Positions 9,201 through 19,606 of a stretch of DNA of 26,471 bases are shown here, piece after piece. Location: the NCBI GenBank assembly GCA_015499985.1, contig JAAAUF010000567.1, positions 782-27,252 on the forward strand. Direction: 5' to 3'. Made by a program: the position numbers and the translations under genes. Numbering within the stretch: position 1 is the first letter of the stretch; each line of letters begins with the position of its first letter. This DNA comes from Haplosporangium gracile. Lineage: Eukaryota; Mortierellomycota; Mortierellomycetes; Mortierellales; Mortierellaceae. The notes under the pieces were generated by a model, which did not search any database, was not told where the DNA came from, and saw only the letters and a program-made list of their open reading frames with translations.

Positions 9201-12094
9201 CCGATGCTGTCTTTCAGGAGCAGGACGGAAATTCTGTGATACAGTATGTACATTTGCGTGACAGGTACACATGGAAGGCGGATTTTTTTGGCACCGATCA
9301 CGAGATCAGGCTGCTCCGTGAATCCTGCCCATTGACACGCACCGGCAACCAGTATCATTTTGTCCATCGATCTGTTCTGGAGTATTGTTTCTCTTGCATT
9401 ATCTACACACCAGCCTGGATCGGCGCCAGTTTTGATCCACAGGACGATACGAAGTCCTTTGCTTTTCGAGTCCTTGATGCTGACAGTCCTTTGTTTGAGA
9501 GGAACTTGCTCGAGGAGCCATCCATCATCCATTTCCTGTGCGATCGAGTGAAGATGCATCCCGATTTCGAGCAGCAGCTTCGCGATGTCATCGAACAGTC
9601 CAAGGCCGACTTCAAGGCAACCATTGCGGCCACCAACGCCATCACTATCCTGGTCAAGGCCGGAGTGAATTTCCACGGTGCTGATCTCCGGGGCGTCAAA
9701 GTTCACGGAGCTGATCTCTCCGATGGCCAATTCGATTCAGTCCAGTTTCAAGGAGCCGACTTGAGTGGGGTCAACTTTTCGAGGAGTTGGTTGCGGCAGG
9801 TGGATCTGAGCGGTGCACAACTGGAGGGAGCCCAGTTTGGAGAGTTGCCGCACCTTGTGGAAGGAAGTTTTGTCGAAGCCTGCGCTTACTCGCCTGACGG
9901 AAAGATGTTTGGAGCTGCGCTCTGGGACGGATGCCTTGCGATATACGACACGTCGACTTGGACAAGAGTACATTATATTCAGTGGGTTGGAGAGGTCCGC
10001 GACATCCAGTTCTCGCCCGACAACAAACGATGGGTGTCGTCAAACGATGGATATACAGTGCGATTGTGGGATTGCGCCAGCGGCAAGGAGGTGTTGGTTA
10101 TGAAGGGGCATACATCCAAGTTGAACTCAATGAAATTCTCACCCTGCGGCAAGCGCATCGTTTCGGCTAGTCATGACAGTACGGTGAGATTATGGAATGC
10201 TCGGACCGGCGAGTGTCTCTTTGTCTTTGAGGGGCACATTTCGTGCGTTATTTGTGTCAAGTTTTCACCAGACGGACGGGAGCTGGTGTCGGCCAGTTTG
10301 GATGGGACAATTCGGTTCTGGGACCCGAAGACAGGAAAAGCAGGCGTCGTTTTGAGTCCTTCATTCAGTGAGGTTCATAGCGCTGCGTATTCTCCGGATG
10401 GGCGGTGGGTTGTCTCTGGTCACAAGACTGGTGCTTTGCAGCTGTGGACTACAACTACCAAACAGCCAGGTCCACTCCTACGTGGACATACCGAGACCGT
10501 CACCAGCATCGCATTTTCTCCAGATGGTCAATGGATCGCTTCTTCCAGCAAGGACCAGACTGTACGACTATGGAACGCATCGACGGGTATCCTCATGTCT
10601 ATCTTGACCGCCCACAAGAAAGATGTCTGTGATGTTGTCTTTTCACCAGACGGTCTTCAGCTCGCTTCAGGAGGTGTTGACAGGAAGGTGCGATTATGGG
10701 ACGTAAAGTCTTGTCTTTCGACTGCCGATGCCCCAGGTCAGATCAACCACGTCCTGAAGATGGGATACTCTCTCGACGGCCAAGCCATCCTCTCTCACGG
10801 CGGCCGCATCGTTCGGCAATGGAATCCTATGACAGGGACCGTTGGATCGGTGTCGTTCGAGTTTCCAGACATTTTCTCGATTGGTACCAAGGAGTTTCCA
10901 CCAGATGGCAACCAGATCGCGAACGGATCCCGCGACAAAGATGTTCGTAAGTACAACCGCAGTATCGGTGGAGCTATCACGGAAAGGTGGTCGAAAAGAG
11001 TGGACGTTATGGCGTATTCACCTTGCTGTCGTTGGGTCGCCTTCTCGGACTGGGACAACACCGTACGGCTGAGAGACCTTCAGGAGTCTGAGCAGTTTCA
11101 TGTTCTCCTTGACGTTAAAAGAGCCGTCAACAACACCATTGGAGGTGTAGCCTTTTCACGGACTGGACACTTGCTTGCGATCGGTTCTTGGAACGGCACT
11201 GTCTGGCTTTTCGATGTCCAGTCCAGGGAGCTTCTGAAATTTACGAGGCTGATTCGGGAACGCATTCTGGTGGCGACATTTTCCCCGAACGACCAGCAAC
11301 TCGCCCTTGGCTCCGATTCTTCGATCTATCTTTGGGACTTTCAATCAAAAACGCCCAGGTTCAAACTGAAAGGTCACGGCGCGATCACAATTAGCCTCGC
11401 CTACTCGCCCTGCGGTCAATGGCTCCTTTCCGGCAGTGAAGACAAGACCGCTCGACTCTGGCATTGGCAGCAACTCTTAGGCGAGAAGGAGCGCTGGTCG
11501 TGTACCTCCGTACTAGGTGGGTTTTTTGGAGCCGTCCACAATATCGTCTGGAACCCTGTTGCCTCCATGGAGTTTGTTACAGCTTGCAAAGATGGATCTG
11601 TCCGGGCCTGGAAGGTGTTGAGCAATGATGGGGGAGACAACAGTATCGTGGTCAAGTTACTTTGGGGATCCAACCTCCGGTTGCTTTGCGCTTCAGATAT
11701 GATCTTCAAAGATACTGTTGGTCTAAGTCTAACTCACCAAAGGCTGTTGGTGCAGCGCGGTGCTATCGACAGTACTTTACCCTTCAAGGGCGCTGAGTCT
11801 GCTGGTGTGCTGGTCTTTGAAGAAGATGAATCAGTCGACTCACTATCATCAGCCGACGATGCTTCAGTCGAGTCGTTGTTTGAGAAGCGTGTATTACAAA
11901 AACGAACGCTTGTTGTTCAAAGAATTAGAGCCCCAAGGATCATGATAACCAAGTACAGCGGGTCGGAAAGTTCTTCTGAAAGCTCTTTGTCTTCTGATGA
12001 AGATGACTCGTCGTTGTCATTTTCGTCGTCTTCGTTGTCGTCGTCTTCTGAGGAGGAGGACGAGGACGAAAATAATCGTTGTCGACAGATGTAG
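6272..12094 (+). CDS. NLR-like NACHT / pentapeptide / WD40 protein
   Basis: Single uninterrupted frame of 1,940 residues; the start ATG has A at -3. Visible order: low-complexity, probably disordered N-terminus (1-180); helical armadillo/HEAT-like region (about 181-680); NACHT NTPase with Walker A GDSGAGKST (708-716, Lys714), Walker B CDGYDE (Asp780, Asp783) and a sensor-type Arg812; a helical stretch; pentapeptide repeats (about 1132-1190, FHGADLRGV-like units); about 14 WD40 repeats (1196-1785), enough for two seven-bladed propellers; and a Ser-rich acidic tail (1836-1940). Proteins of this STAND/NLR architecture typically use NTP-driven oligomerisation to switch on after the repeats sense a ligand. 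In fungi they are linked to non-self recognition and programmed cell death, but the ligand and effector here are unknown. I see no HET, Patatin, Goodbye or kinase-type effector domain at the N-terminus. There is no signal peptide or membrane segment, so it is probably cytosolic. It is intronless, unlike its three downstream neighbours, and lies 1.3 kb from a dead relative. Confidence 0.93.
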   Translation: MTKDSQITPPGTPLQLNQATATSRSTKTQSASNTAFSSIGRTAKVAIKPTRTLKSRSVGHGLAAIYIEQGNIASFAIQDQSGTPEHDGDDKSVPSPRNRKRDIIPNLIRSLIAEPKVKPQKGGPKADTRCSSTDSTNNSDHHLSSVDAGETVEIERAVSSSVIESRDSNVQPSALSTKPRMDVFLQNANAPTVRASLPKIYARVDSTPQLALCTGLLRSASETPNQQEAFFSYVTSTDATTQLEWTNAMRLEPIEQNQIRSLGTRMVEEFSRDVLKDSVKIAELVLMGPVLDKETFRSLLESTITAFERCVLLDVDLLQGLIQLVQFSPAASLLPDDLVKILRILRVRLQDNYQNSSEYSFHIMLAVARLFDVMAEHKVEDLDRIVEHEPLFGILSGLRGSSDPYLMYQACYAFQALQYVADDEPPLQALLRHSAGVVDGLVKISAVFQLDLSAALEGLNKLQETVVNTIDSGVSARNGACSLMESGRGVFNSLRQGLGIGQKRPWYVAILAASALARAGQLKDLNQLICDAPCRRDPLFQWGICQLLGEIALDALWETIVRLQAVDLLEELYKNDSVWGQDKSVQMWMLNIIYQLGAVDNHVVSTSAHTLLKNMLQKQGTIARPPYPLRSRLLPSSSPILTRVLAIPDVDFDLNRLRQQRIDEYKGGVYISPLARPGLKAKDDDLFPLLEKALEFLGSKRQVMLVLGDSGAGKSTFNRHLEHRLWTDYNQGDPIPLYINLPDIDRPDQNMICKQLKFHKFSDDQIQELKLYHQLIIICDGYDESQQLVNLHRKNSLNRPRQWNTKMIVSCRTQFLEPTYFHRFNPQPDDQCASGSQDLFQEAVIAPFSKDQIKDYLDQYVQDPGRALLFQNKPVWSVEEYMDKLANIPNLMALVKNPFLLTLALKVLPDLAASHKDLASICITRVELYDMFIDQWLEINKRRLEASSLTPEELEVFRALVESGFIRCGTDYLRRLADAVFQEQDGNSVIQYVHLRDRYTWKADFFGTDHEIRLLRESCPLTRTGNQYHFVHRSVLEYCFSCIIYTPAWIGASFDPQDDTKSFAFRVLDADSPLFERNLLEEPSIIHFLCDRVKMHPDFEQQLRDVIEQSKADFKATIAATNAITILVKAGVNFHGADLRGVKVHGADLSDGQFDSVQFQGADLSGVNFSRSWLRQVDLSGAQLEGAQFGELPHLVEGSFVEACAYSPDGKMFGAALWDGCLAIYDTSTWTRVHYIQWVGEVRDIQFSPDNKRWVSSNDGYTVRLWDCASGKEVLVMKGHTSKLNSMKFSPCGKRIVSASHDSTVRLWNARTGECLFVFEGHISCVICVKFSPDGRELVSASLDGTIRFWDPKTGKAGVVLSPSFSEVHSAAYSPDGRWVVSGHKTGALQLWTTTTKQPGPLLRGHTETVTSIAFSPDGQWIASSSKDQTVRLWNASTGILMSILTAHKKDVCDVVFSPDGLQLASGGVDRKVRLWDVKSCLSTADAPGQINHVLKMGYSLDGQAILSHGGRIVRQWNPMTGTVGSVSFEFPDIFSIGTKEFPPDGNQIANGSRDKDVRKYNRSIGGAITERWSKRVDVMAYSPCCRWVAFSDWDNTVRLRDLQESEQFHVLLDVKRAVNNTIGGVAFSRTGHLLAIGSWNGTVWLFDVQSRELLKFTRLIRERILVATFSPNDQQLALGSDSSIYLWDFQSKTPRFKLKGHGAITISLAYSPCGQWLLSGSEDKTARLWHWQQLLGEKERWSCTSVLGGFFGAVHNIVWNPVASMEFVTACKDGSVRAWKVLSNDGGDNSIVVKLLWGSNLRLLCASDMIFKDTVGLSLTHQRLLVQRGAIDSTLPFKGAESAGVLVFEEDESVDSLSSADDASVESLFEKRVLQKRTLVVQRIRAPRIMITKYSGSESSSESSLSSDEDDSSLSFSSSSLSSSSEEEDEDENNRCRQM

Positions 12095-12657
12095 GAGGAT
12101 CGCGGTGGGATTGTTTTGGTGCGAGTGCAATTGGAGGACTGATGTCGAGGAGTAGTTGGTGGAGCTTAGAGGGTGAGCAAGAAGTCAAATCAATTGCATA
12201 AATAATGAAATGGATGCAATACCTTTAGTGCTTAAGGACTACACGGGCCTTGATACCATCTATCATGCGTTATTGAATCGGCGTGGTGTCATTGATAGAA
12301 GTCCCAGAGATGAGAGTTCAGGTTATGCAGCACCACTATACATGCATTGGTTGGCTGGTAAACAAGGGAGGTCAAGTGCAGGAAGGTCTTGCCTAAATAA
12401 TTACAATAAGAGTATAACAGAATAAGCTGAACATACTCCTTTTTTCATGTATTTATGGTGGCAAAGCATAACCGCTGCAGCTATGTTTAGTTTGTTATGA
12501 TTTCTTTGCTGGCATTGTAAGGGATACTAAGAAAAGATTAAGGAAAGATGAAGGAAAGATAAAAAAGAAGTAGTCATACAACCATGGCTGCTATGTTCTC
12601 CCTTCTTTTCTTTTGGCTGTAAGTGAGCGATTTTCATATTTTAGTGGCGCAGAATAT

Positions 12658-12663
12658 CACGTG
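12658..12663. promoter_or_regulatory. CACGTG palindrome (E-box), possible bHLH site
   Basis: CACGTG is preceded by T, giving TCACGTG, and lies about 70 bases upstream of a 16-base T-tract and about 280 bases upstream of the probable Rxt2-like start. In fungi this hexamer is the core site of bHLH factors such as Cbf1 or Pho4. A single six-base match can occur by chance, so occupancy is conjecture. Confidence 0.3.
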
Positions 12664-12729
12664 CAACATTTGAGACGCAGCCCGCTGGCGAGGAAGTGGT
12701 CTGGGGGGAGGGACGGGCACAAAGGGGCA

Positions 12730-12745
12730 TTTTTTTTTTTTTTTT
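12730..12745 (+). repeat. Poly(T) tract, 16 bases
   Basis: A run of 16 T on the + strand, about 190 bases upstream of the probable start at 12937 and followed by CT/CA-rich leader sequence. It resembles the T-tract plus pyrimidine-rich layout upstream of the NACHT gene. Confidence 0.8.
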
Positions 12746-12936
12746 GATTCCGCATACTTTGTCTTTTCCTTCAACTTTCTCTACTTTTTCAATCGTTCAC
12801 TCACTCCACCGCACTCACTCAGTCATTTTCACTCACCCCGCCGCACTCTCTTAACGCACACGACACATACACACATACATACTCACGACCTGCTGGACAC
12901 AACATACTCACACAGCTAGACTAGGAACCTCAGAGA

Positions 12937-14646
12937 ATGGGTAATCACTCACTCACTCGCAGTCAAACGCACTCACATCAACACGCTCCTGCAAACCCCA
13001 ACTCTCTCTCACACTGAGCACTGTAAACTCCTTCAAGATACGCCAACAAAGCAAAGAAAAGAACGGTAACACGAGATCAAGTGGACCCAAATAGCTAACC
13101 CCTGCACCATTTCACACTCTCTCGTCCTCTTTTCGCTCCCTTTACAACTTCAAACAGACTCGATGCATGACCAATCCATCTCGCTGGAGGCAGAACACCT
13201 CATGGCCCTGAAGCACGGCAAGAGGTAAGCAGCGAAGCAGAGAAAGAAAAGAAGGACTGTTTACACTTACTGAGCATACCTGACATTGGATTGCTAACGA
13301 TGTGTTTGTCCTCTTTGCGTTCTTCTCATATTACCTTTTTAGACTTGCCCCCTTCCCAGAGCCCCCCTCGCCTGCCACACCAGAGACCTGTACGTGTGCA
13401 TATCAATTGAAAAGCGACATATTTCTCCTCACATCCTGGTATGATCTTCAATTGCACATACCAAAGTACTAATGGCATATTTGTCACTGCCTCATTTCTC
13501 TCTTTCTTTCTTCTTTCTTTCTAGTGGCACGGAAGGTTCAGGACGGTAGCTCAGATGAGGAAGAGATTGGATTTGTGCCGCACAACCGCGGGAACAAGCT
13601 CAAGCGAAGAGCGAACCCGGTCACAGGAGGCTGTCGGCTCCAGGTCCCCGATATCAACAAACAAATACATCTTCACCTTACCCAAGAAGACAATGAAGAC
13701 GAGATCCGCGCCAACTTTAGGCGATCAGTGGCGGTCTCAAAAACGACAGGACAGTCTGGCAAGCGGGAAGTTATTCAGGTCCGTCGCTCCGGAGGAGGAG
13801 GAGGCGACAGAGCAGTTTTTCATGGAGATGAGATCGACGGAGCAGCAGGAGGACAGCAGCAGCAACAGGAACTGTCGGATGACGAAAACCCTTACGCCAA
13901 TATTCGGATGAGCGAGATCCTGTCGCCCTTGGAGACATCGACCGAAGTTTTGCAGCGACCTCAGCACTGCAAGTTGTTTAAGAGTCCGCAGCTGCAGATT
14001 ATGGCTGTCCATGCGATGGCTATGATTGAGCGTGAGAAGAAGGTCAACAAGATGATGAGCAGGGTGGCGCTGATCTTGCAAGGAGACGACCCGCTGTATT
14101 CCGAGCTGGGCTACGGCATGGGCGAAGGATGTTCGACTGCACGGATGGGCATGCCGGACCAGGAGGATCTCATTCAGAACAACGACGAGTGGAAGCAGCA
14201 CGGCGAAGATCGGGCGCAGGTTCAAAAGTCTCTTTCCTTGCTCATGGTACGTCTTGGAGGACCCCTGGTTATAGTTGTTTAATTACAGTGGACCTTGATG
14301 ATGGATTGAACCAGTTCGCTAATCCATCACAAATCTTGACTTTTTTTCCCCCTATGATCTCTTTTAGGAGAATATCCATTGCAGCAACCAGTACATTGAG
14401 CTGCTGAGCGAAAGTCGAGATTCTGTCAACCATGTGCTGAAGCAGAAGAAGCGTCTCTGGAAGAAGCTGAAGGAAAAGCGCGAGAAGGAGCTGCGACATC
14501 GGTTGTTGAGCAAGAACAAGAAGAACAACAGTAACAATAATGCCAACAACAACAACAGCAGTAACGGCAATGCCAACAACTCGAGTTCGCAGCATGCAGG
14601 AGGACAAGGATCTTCAGGACACCAGCAGCAACAGCAACACCGGTAG
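12937..14646 (+). CDS. Rxt2-like subunit of Rpd3L histone deacetylase complex
   Basis: Exon model: 12937-12940, 13158-13224, 13343-13389, 13525-14246, 14368-14646; these sum to 1,119 nt, or 372 residues. The middle has the features I associate with the RXT2 N-terminal family: NRGNKLKRRA near residue 60, and NPYANIRMSEILSPLE followed by a helical stretch ending QGDDP (about 160-228). Exon 5 gives a strongly basic, probably coiled-coil segment (about 281-334) and then an Asn/Gln-rich tail. Rxt2 is a structural subunit of the large Rpd3 histone deacetylase complex, acting in the nucleus in transcriptional repression. Start choice: ATG 12937 has a strong context (A at -3, G at +4). Splicing ATGG to the exon at 13158 gives M-D-S-M-H-D in frame, and a pyrimidine-rich acceptor ends exactly at 13157. 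The conservative alternative is ATG 13163, three residues shorter, with a weak context. An AATAAA lies 81 bases after the stop. The family assignment is from memory of the motif. Confidence 0.78.
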
Positions 14647-14726
14647 TGAGAGAACTTGTTTTTTTTCTTCAATTGCTTCCGGGGTATGTTTTGTCGCTTT
14701 TTCACTTTTTTGAAGGATGAAGGAGT

Positions 14727-14732
14727 AATAAA
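14727..14732 (+). terminator. AATAAA polyadenylation signal of Rxt2-like gene
   Basis: A canonical AATAAA hexamer 81 bases after the TAG at 14644-14646, in an otherwise non-coding stretch on the same strand. Its position fits a 3' end signal. Confidence 0.5.
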
Positions 14733-15043
14733 AATGGATTATGTGTTTTTATCGCGAAGGGTGTTTTCTCAGGGGTGGGACGTGCAAAAGGGTGATGTGT
14801 CCGACCGTTCTCTCTTGCGATAATCATGCGATAGGTCTTCCTCATATTCCTGTTTGTAGAGAGGCAAGAGAAGACCGTGCAGGCAGGGAGGATCAACTTT
14901 AAGCACGAAGCAGGAACAAGGGGAGGAAGAAGCATGATGGATTATTTCACAGAGAACGAACAAGTAAGGTGTGATAGGTTGTGAAGGAAAAGGTGAACAG
15001 CCCAGCTGGACTTTGATTTCTTCCTTCCTTCTTCTACACCCCT

Positions 15044-15063
15044 CAGCCAGCCAGCCAGCCAGC
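15044..15063. repeat. Tandem repeat (CAGC)5
   Basis: Five perfect copies of CAGC in the leader region of the CaM-kinase gene. It is a simple microsatellite. Confidence 0.85.
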
Positions 15064-15207
15064 CGCTTTTGGACAGGGACCGAGGGAACTTTTTTTTTTC
15101 TTCTCTTCTACTTCTCTTCTACTTCTCTTACTCTTCTTCTCACTCCTCTTTCTTCTCTTTTCTTCTTCTTCTTTTCACTCTCATCCATTCTCTCCGCTTT
15201 CATTCCT

Positions 15208-15209
<2 letters not shown>

Positions 15210-15239
<30 letters not shown>
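15210..15239. repeat. Tandem repeat (ACCCTC)5
   Basis: Five perfect copies of the hexamer ACCCTC, about 95 bases upstream of the kinase ATG. It is C-rich on this strand and G-rich (GAGGGT) on the other. It resembles, but is not, the TTAGGG/CCCTAA telomere repeat. A G-quadruplex on the opposite strand is conceivable. Confidence 0.85.
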
Positions 15240-15244
<5 letters not shown>

Positions 15245-15332
15245 CTTTCCTCCTCCTTCTTTCGACAACAGCAGCAGCAGCAACAGGCAATCACCAGCAA
15301 CCGACCTTCACTCACAATCAATCTCACACACA

Positions 15333-18209
<2,877 letters not shown>

Positions 18210-19071
18210 CGGCTGAGTTATACAGGATTGGCGAGACAGAGAGGAAGGAGGTAAGGAAGGAAGGGCGAGGAAGAGGCGTTGCAGGTTATGAAATTAGAAA
18301 CTCTTGCTCTTTCCTCTTTTCCTTTCTCTCTTGCTTTCTTGCTTTCTATCTACATCTGTGCAACATATCGCTTTTTTTTTTGTTTTCTTGGCTAGTTCTT
18401 ACAAGTTCCACTTTTTTTTGTCAATACACATTCAAACACACACAACATTTTGCATATTCCACTCTTCATGTTCACGCTCATGCCTATGGTCTCGTTCAAC
18501 GTCGTACAGCCCTGAATGTATCGAGTGCCTGTTTTGATCTGATTGAGACTCGCACAAGGTCGGAAGTATGTGTCTGTCTCCGCTCTCACCTTGCCCCTTT
18601 CTCTAGAGCCATGAGACAGGTGAGTATATGTAATATGTTGTTTTGTATTAACTTTGTAGATTGCACGAGAACCATGGGCTGCACTTGATGACGGACTGTC
18701 TGAAATTCGTTTTTATGTCAAGGCTGATGGTTTTTTTTATTTTTTTTATTTTTTTATTTTATGCTTTACCAGCAGTAACCACATAGCAGCCATAAGGCAG
18801 GCAGTAGATATTGTGGCATGGCGGACTCTCGACTGTCATCTAGGCACAGATATCCTTAGAGTGATAATTGGGACTAACTCACTGTGGGAGTCTGATCATG
18901 CTGGCTATGATGATGGTTGTGAGGATGATTATCACATCCAGCACCGACAAATGAACGTACTTTGAGCAAGAGTGCTCTCAACCACGACAAAGCTTTCTTT
19001 TTGCTTGTAAAATGCGCTCTTAATCTGAATATTTCTTTGTGTGTGCCCACCCTTCACCCAACGGCTCTCTT

Positions 19072-19113
<42 letters not shown>

Positions 19114-19606
19114 GCGTCCTTTCTGATTGGATTTTTTCACCTTGTCTGTCCCTTTGTCCCTTTGTCCCTTTGTCCGTCCGTCTATCCTTTCCACGACTCA
19201 CTGAGCTGAGAGTGAATTTACATAGGGCCTTATTCTCCTGCATTCATTTTACTCGAGTCTGGCCGTTGCACCCCCCAAAACCCTCTTCCTCCTTCTTCTT
19301 CCCCTCTCCCTCTCTCTTTCTCTCTCACTCTCTCATCATCCTTCCCTCTTCATCCCCTTCCTTTCCTTCATCCCCCTTCCCTCCACCCCCTCTCTTCCTT
19401 CCCTTCCTTCCTTTCTTCTCCTTCCTTCATCATTCTTCTCTCTCCTCCTTCCCACCTTCACATCCTCCCTTCCTTCGTTCTTCATCTCCGACTCTCTCCT
19501 ACACTCATTCCTCACTCAATACTCCCAACGCCTCTACCTCCCTCCTTCCTCCCCTCCCCCTCTCTATAACAACACAACAACCAACCAAAAAGACATATAA
19601 TTTGAG
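18210..19606. promoter_or_regulatory. CaM-kinase 3' flank and RasGEF promoter/leader
   Basis: I see no gene here. The left part is the 3' flank of the kinase, including an AT-rich tract of T-runs broken by single A (18731-18762). The right part contains a (CT)17 microsatellite and about 300 bases of almost pure pyrimidine sequence (about 19258-19566), then A-rich sequence before the RasGEF start codon at 19607. This is probably the promoter and 5' leader of the RasGEF gene. The open frame at 19041-19625 is a Ser/Pro-rich by-product of the pyrimidine tract. Confidence 0.5.
19077..19110. repeat. Dinucleotide microsatellite (CT)17
   Basis: Thirty-four bases of perfect CT repeat, about 500 bases upstream of the RasGEF start codon, within a generally pyrimidine-rich region. 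It may act as a GAGA-like promoter element, but this is not shown by the sequence. It is likely to be length-variable. Confidence 0.9.

Larger units (their letters stand above)
12095..12936. promoter_or_regulatory. Intergenic region: 3' flank of NACHT gene and Rxt2-like promoter
   Basis: There is no convincing gene here. The small open frame at 12210-12425 has no recognisable feature and is AT-rich flank sequence. The right half carries a CACGTG palindrome (12658-12663), a 16-base T-tract (12730-12745) and then CT/CA-rich sequence leading into the Rxt2-like gene, so it is the likely promoter and leader of that gene. Confidence 0.5.
14647..15332. promoter_or_regulatory. Rxt2-like 3' flank and CaM-kinase promoter/leader
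   Basis: There is no gene that I can support. The left part is the 3' flank of the Rxt2-like gene, with AATAAA at 14727-14732. From about 15020 the sequence is very CT-rich, with (CAGC)5, a T9 run near 15090, many CTTCT units and (ACCCTC)5, ending in CA-rich sequence before the kinase ATG at 15333. It reads as a pyrimidine-rich 5' leader. Long open frames across it are low-complexity by-products of this composition. Confidence 0.5.

Noticed and set aside
12210..12425. 71-codon open frame after the NACHT gene
   Set aside because: Short, in AT-rich flank, with no recognisable motif, and no clear promoter or splice context.
15210..15239. Interstitial telomere repeat
   Set aside because: The unit is ACCCTC, not CCCTAA or a known fungal variant. 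With only five copies inside a CT-rich leader it is a plain microsatellite.
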